A DNA stretch of 9,088 nucleotides from Phormidesmis priestleyi (GCA_003242115.1 QBMP01000033.1:27772-36859); one strand, 5' to 3'. Shown: positions 1-5,742, numbered from the stretch's first letter. Made by a program: numbers and translations. Notes: generated by a model from the letters alone, not told the origin.

Positions 1-244
1 GACTGCCTAGACAGATCTCCAAATCACGACGAGACCAGCCACGGCTATCCATATAGTAATGAATAGCCTCAATCGGATCAGGCAGATCAATTGGAAAATA
101 TGTTTTTTCGTAAGCTTCTACAAGCGTACTGAGGATGTCTAACTGATCGTATTCAGGCGTATTCTGGGCGGCATCAAATAGCAATTCAATCTCTCGAAGC
201 GCTTCCTGATAGTCGGATTGGGTTCTAATTGGGCGTACTTTCAT
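1..244 (-). CDS. higA: HigA-type antitoxin, 3' end cut off by the window edge
   Basis: This is the N-terminal 81 residues of a HigA/COG5499-type antitoxin, starting at ATG 244-242 (MKVRPIRTQSDYQEAL) and running off the left edge. The family resemblance lies in the acidic/aromatic N-terminal region: an IELLFDAAQNTPEYD stretch, a LVEAYEKTYFPI stretch, then DPIEAIHYYMDSRGWSRRDLE, which is the usual lead-in to the XRE-type helix-turn-helix. The DNA-binding domain itself is mostly outside the window. By family knowledge, HigA binds and neutralises the HigB ribonuclease and represses the operon. It lies 24 bp downstream of higB on the same strand, in the inverted toxin-first order typical of higBA. 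Its frame is open throughout the visible part, unlike its partner. Recognition is from sequence pattern only. Confidence 0.85.
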   Translation of the reverse strand, partial: MKVRPIRTQSDYQEALREIELLFDAAQNTPEYDQLDILSTLVEAYEKTYFPIDLPDPIEAIHYYMDSRGWSRRDLEICLGS

Positions 245-268
245 ATATCAACCTCGGTTTAGCTCGGT

Positions 269-562
269 CTAGATTGTTTCTGCATTTACTTTGTCGTACT
301 CAGCGTGATTACCAATGAAGCGGATAAAAATAATGCCAATGTCATAACGAATAGCAACAATTAGTCGATAAGTATTGCCTTTGATATTAAAAACGGCACG
401 GTTATTCGCAATGATGCTGGCACTACCATGAGCAGCCTTGATATCGACTGGGCTCTACCAGTTAGCATGAGACGCTTCGTAGTACCAAGTTTTTAGAGCT
501 TCTTCGGCATCTGGATGAGATTTCCAGAAGTTTCGTAGGGTGCTGCGGGATAAGATACGCAT
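269..562 (-). pseudogene. higB: HigB-type mRNA interferase toxin interrupted by an amber codon
   Basis: The frame starts at ATG 562-560 (MRILSRSTLRNFWKSHPDAE) and, apart from one internal stop, runs 97 codons to TAG 271-269. This is the normal length of a HigB toxin, a RelE-like ribosome-dependent mRNA endonuclease. Family hallmarks are visible on both sides of the break: WKSHPDAEEALKTWY before it, and SASIIANNRAVFNIKGNTYRLIVAI plus the end FIRFIGNHAEYDKVNAETI after it. Codon 36 (457-455) is TAG in the sequence ...ASHANW-stop-SPVDIK. Homologues usually have a lysine codon here, so a single A-to-T change (AAG to TAG) explains it. No ATG or good restart lies soon after the stop, so the active C-terminal part should not be made. 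A base-calling error or amber readthrough cannot be excluded. It is first gene of a two-gene unit with higA. Confidence 0.88.
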
Positions 563-860
563 GTTATCAATAGTAACTTGTTCCCAAAGTGGGAACAGGA
601 GAGTTACTTTACACATTCCAGAAATGGCTGTACAGAAATGCGCTTTAAGGCACCCAAATATTTTTATTTAATTAAAATTTACATTTCTGGCTCCTCTACG
701 TCTAAAGCAACACAGCGAGATGGACAGGGTATGTCAATATAAAAGCGGTTTGCCGATTTTGGCTCGACACCGATTGAGCCCAGTTAGCGCCCACTCAAAA
801 CTGAGCTTGATATTCAATCTAAATCCCAGAAATAACCTTGGCAGGAATATGGAGTAATCA
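563..860. other. Divergent intergenic region between higB and ndhF1
   Basis: This 298-bp spacer separates the minus-strand higBA unit from ndhF1. Apart from the higBA palindrome it holds an AT-rich stretch (about 658-684) and a distant 9-bp inverted repeat, CCAGAAATG (618-626) with CATTTCTGG (682-690). It also has a good Shine-Dalgarno GGAG (851-854), six bases before the ndhF1 ATG. It must contain the ndhF1 promoter, but no convincing -35/-10 pair could be picked by eye. Confidence 0.5.
579..597. promoter_or_regulatory. Palindromic operator candidate upstream of higBA
   Basis: A 19-bp inverted repeat, TGTTCCCAAAGTGGGAACA, has 7-bp perfect arms around a 5-bp centre. It lies 17 bp upstream of the higB start. 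HigA proteins generally repress their own operon by binding such palindromes at the promoter, so this is the likely autoregulatory site. On the minus strand a weak -10-like TACTAT lies just downstream of it, but no convincing -35 was found. The role is inferred from position and symmetry. Confidence 0.5.
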
Positions 861-2936
861 ATGGAATCCGTAGAAGCCATTTATCAATATGCTTGGCTAA
901 TCCCTGTACTGCCCTTGCTAGGCGCAGCAATTGTGGGTATGGGGCTTATTAGCTACAACGAAGCGACCAATCGGCTCAGAAAGCCCGTCGCTGTTTTTAT
1001 CGTCAGCCTGATTGGCGCGGCGATGACTTTATCAATAATGCTGCTGGTTAGCCAGCTTCAGGGCCACGCGCCCTACACCTATCTAATTGAATGGGCCTCT
1101 GCTGGAGACTTTCACATCGATATGGGGTTCACCGTCGATCACATCACGTCACTGATGCTGGTAATTGTGACGACGGTGGCGCTGTTGGTGATGATCTACA
1201 CCGATGGCTACATGGCGCATGATCCAAGCTATGTCAGGTTTTATGCCTATTTAAGTTTATTTAGCTCCTCCATGCTGGGGCTAGTTGTAAGCCCCAACCT
1301 CCTCCAGGTGTATGTCTTCTGGGAGCTAGTGGGCATGTGCTCTTATCTGCTGATTGGCTACTGGTACGACCGCGACGGTGCAGCTGATGCTTGCCAAAAA
1401 GCATTTGTCACTAACCGAGTCGGTGACTTTGGTCTTTTGCTCGGAATGCTGGGCCTGTTTTGGGCAACCGGCACGTTTGAGTTTGAACTCATGGGCTCAA
1501 GGCTCAGCGAACTGGTCAGCACGGGCGTACTTTCAGCGGGCTTAGCGGCTCTGTTTGCAGGCTTAGTATTTATGGGGCCAATGGCCAAGTCGGCGCAGTT
1601 TCCGCTGCATGTGTGGCTGCCCGATGCAATGGAAGGCCCCACCCCCATTTCAGCTCTAATCCATGCGGCGACAATGGTAGCGGCGGGCGTGTTTCTAATT
1701 GCCCGCATGTATCCTGTCTTTGAAAATATTCCGACGGTGATGAACATCATTGCCTGGACGGGGACAATCACGGCCTTTTTGGGCGCTTCGATTGCCATTA
1801 CCCAAAATGACATTAAGAAAGGGCTGGCCTTTTCTACCATGTCTCAGCTTGGGTACATGGTGATGGCGATGGGCGTAGGCGCTTACACCGCTGGCCTTTT
1901 TCATCTGATGACGCACGCTTACTTTAAGGCGATGCTGTTTTTAGGATCAGGATCAGTCATTCATGGCATGGAAGAAGTGGTGGGTCACGACCCAGCGCTG
2001 GCGCAAGATATGCGCTTGATGGGCGGGTTGCGAAAGTATATGCCGATTACGTCGATTACCTTTTTAATTGGCACGTTAGCCATTTCGGGCCTGCCGCCGT
2101 TTGCAGGATTCTGGTCAAAGGATGAAATTTTAGGTTCTGTCTTTGCGGTGAATCCGATCATGTGGGCGATTGGCTGGCTAACGGCTGGCGTGACGGCCTT
2201 TTATATGTTCCGCATGTACTTCTCTACTTTTGAAGGCGAATTTCGCGGTAACGATGCGAGCCTGCGTAAAAGTGTGAAGGTACAGTCTTTGCAGATGGCG
2301 GGTGCTTCGATGGGGCCAGGGGCGATGAGCGCTCAGGAACTGAAGGTGGAAAGTGCTCATGGAGATCACGAGCATTCTCATGCGGAGCTGCCTCATGAGT
2401 CGGTTTTGAGCATGACGTTTCCGCTGATGATGCTAGCGGTGCCATCGGCGTTGATTGGGCTAGTCGGAACACCGTTTGCGAATTACTTTGAGGCATTTAT
2501 CCATCCAGCGGGCGAAGCGCTGACGGTGGCTGAAATTGCTGAAGAGTTCGATATGAGCGAGTTTGTGCGGATGGCGGGGGCTTCGGTGGCGATTTCTGTT
2601 GCAGGGATTGTGCTAGCGGTGCTGATGTATCGGTTGAATAAGATTGATCCAAGCGCGATCGCAAACAAAATCAAACCGCTTTACAACCTCTCGCTCAACA
2701 AATGGTACATTGACGACATTTACCGCGAAGTGTTTATTAAGGGCACTCGCAACCTCGCTAAAAGCGTGTTGAATGTAGATGTCAAAATTGTCGATGGGAT
2801 TGTCAACCTGACGGGATTTGTCACATTGGTGACGGGTGAAGGGTTGAAATACTTTGAGAATGGCCGCGCTCAGTTCTATGTACTGATTGTGTTTGGAGCA
2901 GTGCTGGGATTGGTCTTTGTCTCTGGGCTGGGCTAG
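861..2936 (+). CDS. ndhF1: NAD(P)H-quinone oxidoreductase subunit 5 (NdhF1), proton-pumping subunit of NDH-1L
   Basis: NdhF1 is the distal antiporter-like membrane subunit of the thylakoid NDH-1L complex, which oxidises ferredoxin, reduces plastoquinone and pumps protons in respiration and cyclic electron flow. The 691 residues fit the family (about 650-700). The N-terminal start (YQYAWLIPVLPLLGA) matches cyanobacterial NdhF1, and GGAG precedes the ATG by six bases. Antiporter-core signatures are intact: FWELVGMCSYLLIG (E155 in the channel), AKSAQFPLHVWLPDAMEGPT (K243), FHLMTHAYFKAMLFL (H348, H352, K356) and PPFAGFWSKDEIL (about 412-424). A histidine-rich loop (H500, H503, H505, H507, H512) follows, then the lateral-helix/C-terminal region ending LNKWYIDDIY and ENGRAQFYVLIVFGAVLG. 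The sequence fits the F1 (respiratory/cyclic) class rather than the CO2-uptake NdhF3/F4 class. About a dozen or more membrane segments are visible. No damage is seen. Confidence 0.97.
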   Translation: MESVEAIYQYAWLIPVLPLLGAAIVGMGLISYNEATNRLRKPVAVFIVSLIGAAMTLSIMLLVSQLQGHAPYTYLIEWASAGDFHIDMGFTVDHITSLMLVIVTTVALLVMIYTDGYMAHDPSYVRFYAYLSLFSSSMLGLVVSPNLLQVYVFWELVGMCSYLLIGYWYDRDGAADACQKAFVTNRVGDFGLLLGMLGLFWATGTFEFELMGSRLSELVSTGVLSAGLAALFAGLVFMGPMAKSAQFPLHVWLPDAMEGPTPISALIHAATMVAAGVFLIARMYPVFENIPTVMNIIAWTGTITAFLGASIAITQNDIKKGLAFSTMSQLGYMVMAMGVGAYTAGLFHLMTHAYFKAMLFLGSGSVIHGMEEVVGHDPALAQDMRLMGGLRKYMPITSITFLIGTLAISGLPPFAGFWSKDEILGSVFAVNPIMWAIGWLTAGVTAFYMFRMYFSTFEGEFRGNDASLRKSVKVQSLQMAGASMGPGAMSAQELKVESAHGDHEHSHAELPHESVLSMTFPLMMLAVPSALIGLVGTPFANYFEAFIHPAGEALTVAEIAEEFDMSEFVRMAGASVAISVAGIVLAVLMYRLNKIDPSAIANKIKPLYNLSLNKWYIDDIYREVFIKGTRNLAKSVLNVDVKIVDGIVNLTGFVTLVTGEGLKYFENGRAQFYVLIVFGAVLGLVFVSGLG
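2655..2662. repeat. HIP1 octamer
   Basis: Exact GCGATCGC, the palindrome strongly over-represented in many cyanobacterial genomes. This copy lies inside the 3' third of ndhF1 (around codons 599-601). Confidence 0.9.
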
Positions 2937-2983
2937 CTATTGCTGCCCAAAGACGCTTAGAGCTATTGAGACTCAGATCGCGG

Positions 2984-3025
2984 AAGGAGTACTGAAGTAG
3001 AGTTCAGTGCTCCTTCTTTGGTTTT
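2984..3025 (+). terminator. Intrinsic terminator of ndhF1
   Basis: A 13-bp stem pairs AAGGAGTACTGAA (2984-2996) with TTCAGTGCTCCTT (3003-3015). It contains one T-G wobble and has a 6-base loop, and it is followed by the T-rich CTTTGGTTTT (3016-3025). It lies 47 bp after the ndhF1 stop. The T tract is on the plus-strand side only, so it should end ndhF1 transcription and not act on minus-strand transcripts. This makes ndhF1 a separate transcription unit from ndhD1. Confidence 0.85.
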
Positions 3026-3049
3026 ATGGCTGATCAGAACCTACGAATC

Positions 3050-3169
3050 TTAGCTAATCCTGGCGACCAGTAAATCTAAAATATTTTCAGGAGGAGGCTC
3101 AGAAATACGATGTCCTCGCTCCTCACAACGGCTGAATAATTTTCGTTCTATGCCTGTTAAGTCAGCCAT
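3050..3169 (-). pseudogene. Short unrecognised ORF, probably the 3' remnant of a larger gene
   Basis: A 39-codon frame runs from ATG 3169-3167 (MADLTGIERKLFSRCEERG) to TAA, ending PPPENILDLLVARIS. The residue mix and amphipathic pattern look protein-like. The same frame stays open upstream for another 22 or so codons (reading ...THSPESLYSPV into MADLTG) until an in-frame TAA near 3239, with no ATG and no Shine-Dalgarno. This suggests the surviving C-terminus of a decayed gene rather than a complete small gene. The family was not recognised. It lies in the convergent gap between ndhF1 and the PIN-like gene, together with a HIP1 site (3209-3216). Confidence 0.35.
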
Positions 3170-3208
3170 TACAGGACTGTATAGGCTTTCTGGGGAATGT
3201 GTAGGGGT

Positions 3209-3216
3209 GCGATCGC
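3209..3216. repeat. HIP1 octamer
   Basis: Exact GCGATCGC in the gap between the ndhF1 terminator and the PIN-like gene. It lies inside the open frame upstream of the short remnant, near the ndhF1-proximal end of the accessory block. Confidence 0.9.
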
Positions 3217-3353
3217 TAACACAGAAAGCAGTACAAGCTTATCGCAATAGAGTCCCTAGTTATCCCAAAATCTATATCTTTTGAGACGTAGAGAAAATGT
3301 GTTTCAGTTGATGCCTCGTTACAGACTTGTTAAAAGGTCCGAAGCTATTCCTG

Positions 3354-4526
3354 CTATTCTTCCTCGTCTTCCGGCTGTAGTGGTACCGAGGGCGTAATTG
3401 GCGTAATCGGTCGCTTTGCTTCTTTTGAGCTTTCCTGTGATAATTGGCTGTTAGCTAGATCAGGATGATGTGCATCCTCAAAGACTGTGCTGATGCTGTT
3501 GAGATATTCATTTGATAATTTGAATTTATCTATAATCCCTAAGCCTTTAGTGATGTTACTTAATCGAGTGCCATCTAAGTTAAGCCGCTCCACATTTTCA
3601 AGAACTTTAGCAATACTGCCAAGGTAAGAACCGTCTAAATTAAGCCGCTCCACATTTTCAAAAACTTTAGCAATACTGCTAAGGTAGGAACCGTTCGGGT
3701 TAAGCCCATCTATTAATGCTTTGCTTGCAGATTCAGGTTGATAACTAGATAGAGACTTTTCTTCTCTTTCTATTTCATTTACTTCTTCAGGCGTTAGGCG
3801 TTTTTCAGCCTTCACCCCAGTCGTATTAACGAAGTGTGTGATACCTTCAACCAGTTTTTCAAAAAGATAGACTTCGGGTTCGACTGTAACCTCGCATAGC
3901 TCACTGCGAAGAAAGTGATTCATAAAACCCCTACCACCGTAGACCGTACCATAGTCACCGTCTCGCGATATAATCCACAGTCGTTTTTTGCCTTGAAAAT
4001 GGGTCAGAATTTGCTCCCAAGTCAACTGGTCACCTATCGGATTATTACTTTTCCCTGGTGGATTACCTAATTCTCTACGATCTCTAGCCCTTTTTAGTTG
4101 CTTGGTTGAGTGGGTAACTGCCTTAGCAAAGATAGGAGACAGGGCTTCTGATACCTCGTCTTGCGAGAGGCTGATTTGCTCCAGAATGCCGAGGGCTAAT
4201 TTATCTACCTCATCGTTGATCTTTTTAACCTTCTGACCAATTTCTCTCATCTGTTTAAGAATCTCTGCACCTTGTCCTGTGTTCGTCCCAGATAAGTGAT
4301 CCGGCACGTTGAAAAATGGTAGTTTTAGATCCCTGAACTTTTGTTTTAGAAATCCTTCTGCTACAAGAATTTTATTGCGTTGTACCTCATTAACAACCTG
4401 TCGAGTTATGAAAATGTAGTCCGCTTGTTCATCCAATAGTGCAAGCAGCTTTTTCCCTTTGTCTGTACGGTATAAGTCAAGATACTTATTAGCATCAATG
4501 AAGAGCAGTGCATCATCAGCGGGCAT
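3354..4526 (-). CDS. PIN-like domain protein (DUF4935-like) with C-terminal 20-residue tandem repeats
   Basis: This 390-residue protein looks like a large PIN-fold nuclease. The N-terminal strand carries the first acidic residue in LLFIDANKYLDLY (D11), and an acidic residue follows in RQVVNEVQRN (E47). A long helical insertion (about 80-150) precedes NNPIGDQLTWEQIL (D166) and LWIISRDGDYG (D189, D191). Together these make a plausible metal-binding acidic cluster, and the arrangement resembles DUF4935/PIN_8 proteins. Residues 275-362 are about 4.4 tandem 20-residue repeats of the type LNLDGSYLGSIAKVLENVER, degenerating toward the C-terminus. A proline-rich tail ends in DEEE. No signal peptide or membrane segment is seen, so it is probably a cytoplasmic RNase or toxin. 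The ribosome site is weak (AAGAAG). No certain antitoxin gene adjoins it; a 24-codon ORF lies 47 bp upstream. By eye its DNA is more AT-rich than the ndh genes, consistent with acquisition. Substrate unknown. Confidence 0.78.
   Translation of the reverse strand: MPADDALLFIDANKYLDLYRTDKGKKLLALLDEQADYIFITRQVVNEVQRNKILVAEGFLKQKFRDLKLPFFNVPDHLSGTNTGQGAEILKQMREIGQKVKKINDEVDKLALGILEQISLSQDEVSEALSPIFAKAVTHSTKQLKRARDRRELGNPPGKSNNPIGDQLTWEQILTHFQGKKRLWIISRDGDYGTVYGGRGFMNHFLRSELCEVTVEPEVYLFEKLVEGITHFVNTTGVKAEKRLTPEEVNEIEREEKSLSSYQPESASKALIDGLNPNGSYLSSIAKVFENVERLNLDGSYLGSIAKVLENVERLNLDGTRLSNITKGLGIIDKFKLSNEYLNSISTVFEDAHHPDLANSQLSQESSKEAKRPITPITPSVPLQPEDEEE
3465..3704 (-). repeat. Four in-frame 60-bp tandem repeats in the PIN-like gene
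   Basis: The repeats encode residues 275-294, 295-314, 315-334 and 335-354, with a partial fifth copy after that. At DNA level the first two units (3704-3645 and 3644-3585) differ at 8 of 60 positions. In protein, units 1 and 2 share 16 of 20 residues and units 2 and 3 share 9 of 20; unit 4 is more diverged. The period is exactly 60 bp, so copy-number changes would keep the frame. Conserved positions are L-N-x-x-G at the start and x-L-x-x-I-x-K at the centre, suggesting a short turn plus an amphipathic helix per unit. No known repeat family was recognised. Confidence 0.9.
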
Positions 4527-4573
4527 AGGACTTCTTTATATTGGATTTTCTTCGCAACTATTATGAATTGACA

Positions 4574-4648
4574 TCAGCTTACGTTAGAGAGAGCAGGTAA
4601 GTGAGAAAATTCTAGTTGGTCAGGCAATTGGATAGTGAGCTGTTTCAT
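4574..4648 (-). CDS. Possible 24-residue micro-ORF with an antitoxin-like N-terminus
   Basis: ATG 4648-4646 opens a 24-codon frame beginning MKQLTIQLPDQLEF and ending in TGA. The first ten residues resemble the beta-strand start of small antitoxins (ribbon-helix-helix or UPF0175 types, often of the form xxLTIxLPDxL), but the rest of such a domain is missing. An AAGGA element lies about 10 bases upstream. It ends 47 bp before the PIN-like gene on the same strand, where an antitoxin would be expected. It could be a truncated antitoxin gene, a real micro-protein or chance. An overlapping minus-strand frame (4724-4623) is also open for 34 codons, so coding potential here is ambiguous. Confidence 0.25.
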   Translation of the reverse strand: MKQLTIQLPDQLEFSHLPALSNVS

Positions 4649-4755
4649 AAGCCGACATTCCTTGCATATCGCGGCGTTTAGATACTAGATCAAGGTAGAG
4701 AGTCGCCTCTGTGCCAAGCTTATGTTACTGCTCACCATTAGGCCATTCAACGCCT

Positions 4756-4788
4756 TGTAGATAAAGGCACTCAGCCTTTTCGTCTACA
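4756..4788 (-). other. Stem-loop just downstream of vapC
   Basis: Two 6-bp arms, TGTAGA/TCTACA and AAAGGC/GCCTTT, are separated by a small asymmetric internal loop and capped by a 5-base loop. The structure begins 14 bp after the vapC stop. No T tract follows on the minus strand, so it is not a standard intrinsic terminator; it may stabilise the 3' end of the vapBC transcript. The function is inferred from position only. Confidence 0.4.
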
Positions 4789-4802
4789 GCCAACAGACAA
4801 GA

Positions 4803-5243
4803 CTAACCCGCTGACACTAAGGGATTTAATACATTCAAAGCTCGAAATCTATTGAAATCTCTGTCCGCCGTCCACAGTTCTGTGACGCCGTGCAATTTGC
4901 ATAGCGCTGCAATGCGAGCATCATGAACCAGCGCGCCTTTTATCTGGCCTGCACCCAGCAGCTCGACCAATATTGTCCAATAGCTAAGCCCTTCACCTAT
5001 TAGCGATAGCGTCGGCGACTCTAGCCAGCACTCAACCTGCTCTTTAGCAATGCTCATGGGTGTTGGCGGCACATAGATCCGAGGATTTGTCGCAATCGAT
5101 AAAAATTCGTGAATGCAGGGCCAAGGAATGACCCAAGGCTTGCCTGACTCAGCTAGCCCGGTCAAGCACTCATCAGCCTGCTGATGCCATTCAGACTCTT
5201 CCCTATGCGCATAGACCAGAATGTTTGTATCTACTGCGATCAT
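4803..5243 (-). CDS. vapC: VapC-type PIN-domain ribonuclease toxin
   Basis: This is a complete 146-residue single-domain PIN protein, typical VapC size. The first active-site aspartate is D5 in MIAVDTNILVYAHRE. The second acidic position is E46 in IHEFLSIATN, followed by D108 in ALVHDARIAALC and the TADRDF motif (D127, D129). All four expected Mg2+-binding positions are therefore filled, predicting an active RNase that cleaves RNA (often tRNA or rRNA in this family; the target is not predictable here). Its ATG overlaps the antitoxin stop by four bases (ATGA, 5240-5243), and AAGGT lies 8 bases upstream within the antitoxin gene, so translation is coupled. The ending (LNVLNPLVSAG) is natural for the family. 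The protein should be cytoplasmic and held inactive by the upstream gene product. Confidence 0.9.
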   Translation of the reverse strand: MIAVDTNILVYAHREESEWHQQADECLTGLAESGKPWVIPWPCIHEFLSIATNPRIYVPPTPMSIAKEQVECWLESPTLSLIGEGLSYWTILVELLGAGQIKGALVHDARIAALCKLHGVTELWTADRDFNRFRALNVLNPLVSAG

Positions 5244-5488
5244 CCGCCGTGACCTTCATACGCACGTTCTCTAATCGCTGCCCAGTCGCCCGCTTGGATA
5301 TCAGGCTGCAAGCCTTGCCCACAAAATGTACGTTTGCGAAGTTGAAAGGGCGTTTTTGGGGTTTCGTTATTTTCTAAGAACTGTCGTAACGCTAATTCTA
5401 ATATGCTCTTAAGCGTTTGTTGCCTCTTTTGGGCTAGCTGTTTAGCCCTTGCTATGAGCGCATCATTGATATCGATAGTCGTTTTCAT
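5240..5488 (-). CDS. vapB: VapB-type antitoxin (ribbon-helix-helix)
   Basis: A small antitoxin of 82 residues if translation starts at ATG 5488-5486 (MKTTIDINDALIARAKQLAQ). The N-terminal segment is the beta-strand and first helix of an RHH DNA-binding fold, followed by a second helix (TLKSILELALRQFLENN) and a flexible C-terminal tail likely to wrap the toxin (FCGQGLQPDIQAGDWAAIRE). An ATG four codons further upstream (5500-5498) would add MGNH. The downstream start is preferred because family members normally begin directly with the MKTTIDI strand. Both starts lie in or beside GGTTACCCAT repeats that look like operator half-sites, and GGGTAACC in them is the only weak ribosome-site candidate. 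It overlaps vapC by four bases. By family knowledge it neutralises VapC and represses the operon. Confidence 0.87.
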   Translation of the reverse strand: MKTTIDINDALIARAKQLAQKRQQTLKSILELALRQFLENNETPKTPFQLRKRTFCGQGLQPDIQAGDWAAIRERAYEGHGG

Positions 5489-5490
5489 AT

Positions 5491-5526
5491 GGTTACCCAT
5501 AATTGGTTACCCATATATATGGGTTA
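5491..5526. promoter_or_regulatory. vapBC operator: perfect 16-bp palindrome plus an extra half-site
   Basis: ACCCATATATATGGGT (5509-5524) is a perfect palindrome. Its left half belongs to the 10-mer GGTTACCCAT (5505-5514), which occurs again as a direct repeat at 5491-5500, 14 bp away; the right half reads ATGGGTTA (5519-5526). There are thus three half-sites, and the extra one overlaps the first possible vapB ATG. RHH antitoxins bind such repeats cooperatively, so this is the likely autorepression site for VapB or the VapBC complex. The role is inferred from symmetry and position. Confidence 0.7.
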
Positions 5527-5535
5527 TTGCTGTAT

Positions 5536-5563
5536 ATTCTATCAGATAGTTGGGTGCTGCTAA
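5536..5563 (-). promoter_or_regulatory. Candidate promoter for vapBC
   Basis: On the minus strand a -35-like TTAGCA (5563-5558) and a -10-like TAGAAT (5541-5536) are separated by 16 bp. They match the bacterial consensus at 4 of 6 and 5 of 6 positions. Transcription would start near 5529, placing the palindromic operator immediately downstream. Weak evidence taken alone, strengthened by its position. Confidence 0.45.
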
Positions 5564-5659
5564 CGATCCTTAAGGTGGTGCTAAGGGGAGCGTGCTCTTT
5601 TAATAAGATGCAGTATCATTCATTGGCAAGAAACGTCATAAGGCAAATTTAAAACGCAA

Positions 5660-5667
5660 GCGATCGC
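5660..5667. repeat. HIP1 octamer
   Basis: Exact GCGATCGC in the divergent gap between vapB and ndhD1. It shares a ninth base (GCGATCGCT) with the copy at 3209 at the other end of the accessory block. Confidence 0.9.
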
Positions 5668-5742
5668 TGTGGTCGTTTAAAAAACAACCTTTCCCTGCAC
5701 AAAATTCTATTTTTCTCTCTACAGTGTGAAAAGAACTAGAGT

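Noticed and set aside
618..690. Inverted repeat CCAGAAATG / CATTTCTGG flanking 55 bp upstream of ndhF1.
   Set aside because: The arms are only 9 bp and widely spaced in AT-rich DNA; too weak to call an element.
720..857. A 45-codon plus-strand ORF ending three bases before the ndhF1 ATG, with the ndhF1 Shine-Dalgarno inside its last codons.
   Set aside because: It lacks a ribosome site, its residue composition does not look like a protein, and an ORF of this length is common by chance. The geometry would fit a leader ORF but nothing else supports it.
1358..1840. A 160-codon minus-strand frame inside ndhF1.
   Set aside because: Shadow of the strongly conserved ndhF1 coding frame; no start signal or family resemblance.
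3465..3704. The 60-bp repeats considered as a CRISPR or minisatellite array.
   Set aside because: They have no spacers, keep the reading frame of the PIN-like gene and diverge as coding repeats do.
4527..4802. Search for a tRNA, IS end or transposase in the spacer between vapC and the PIN-like gene.
   Set aside because: No cloverleaf, terminal inverted repeats or transposase motif seen; only a stem-loop and ambiguous short frames.
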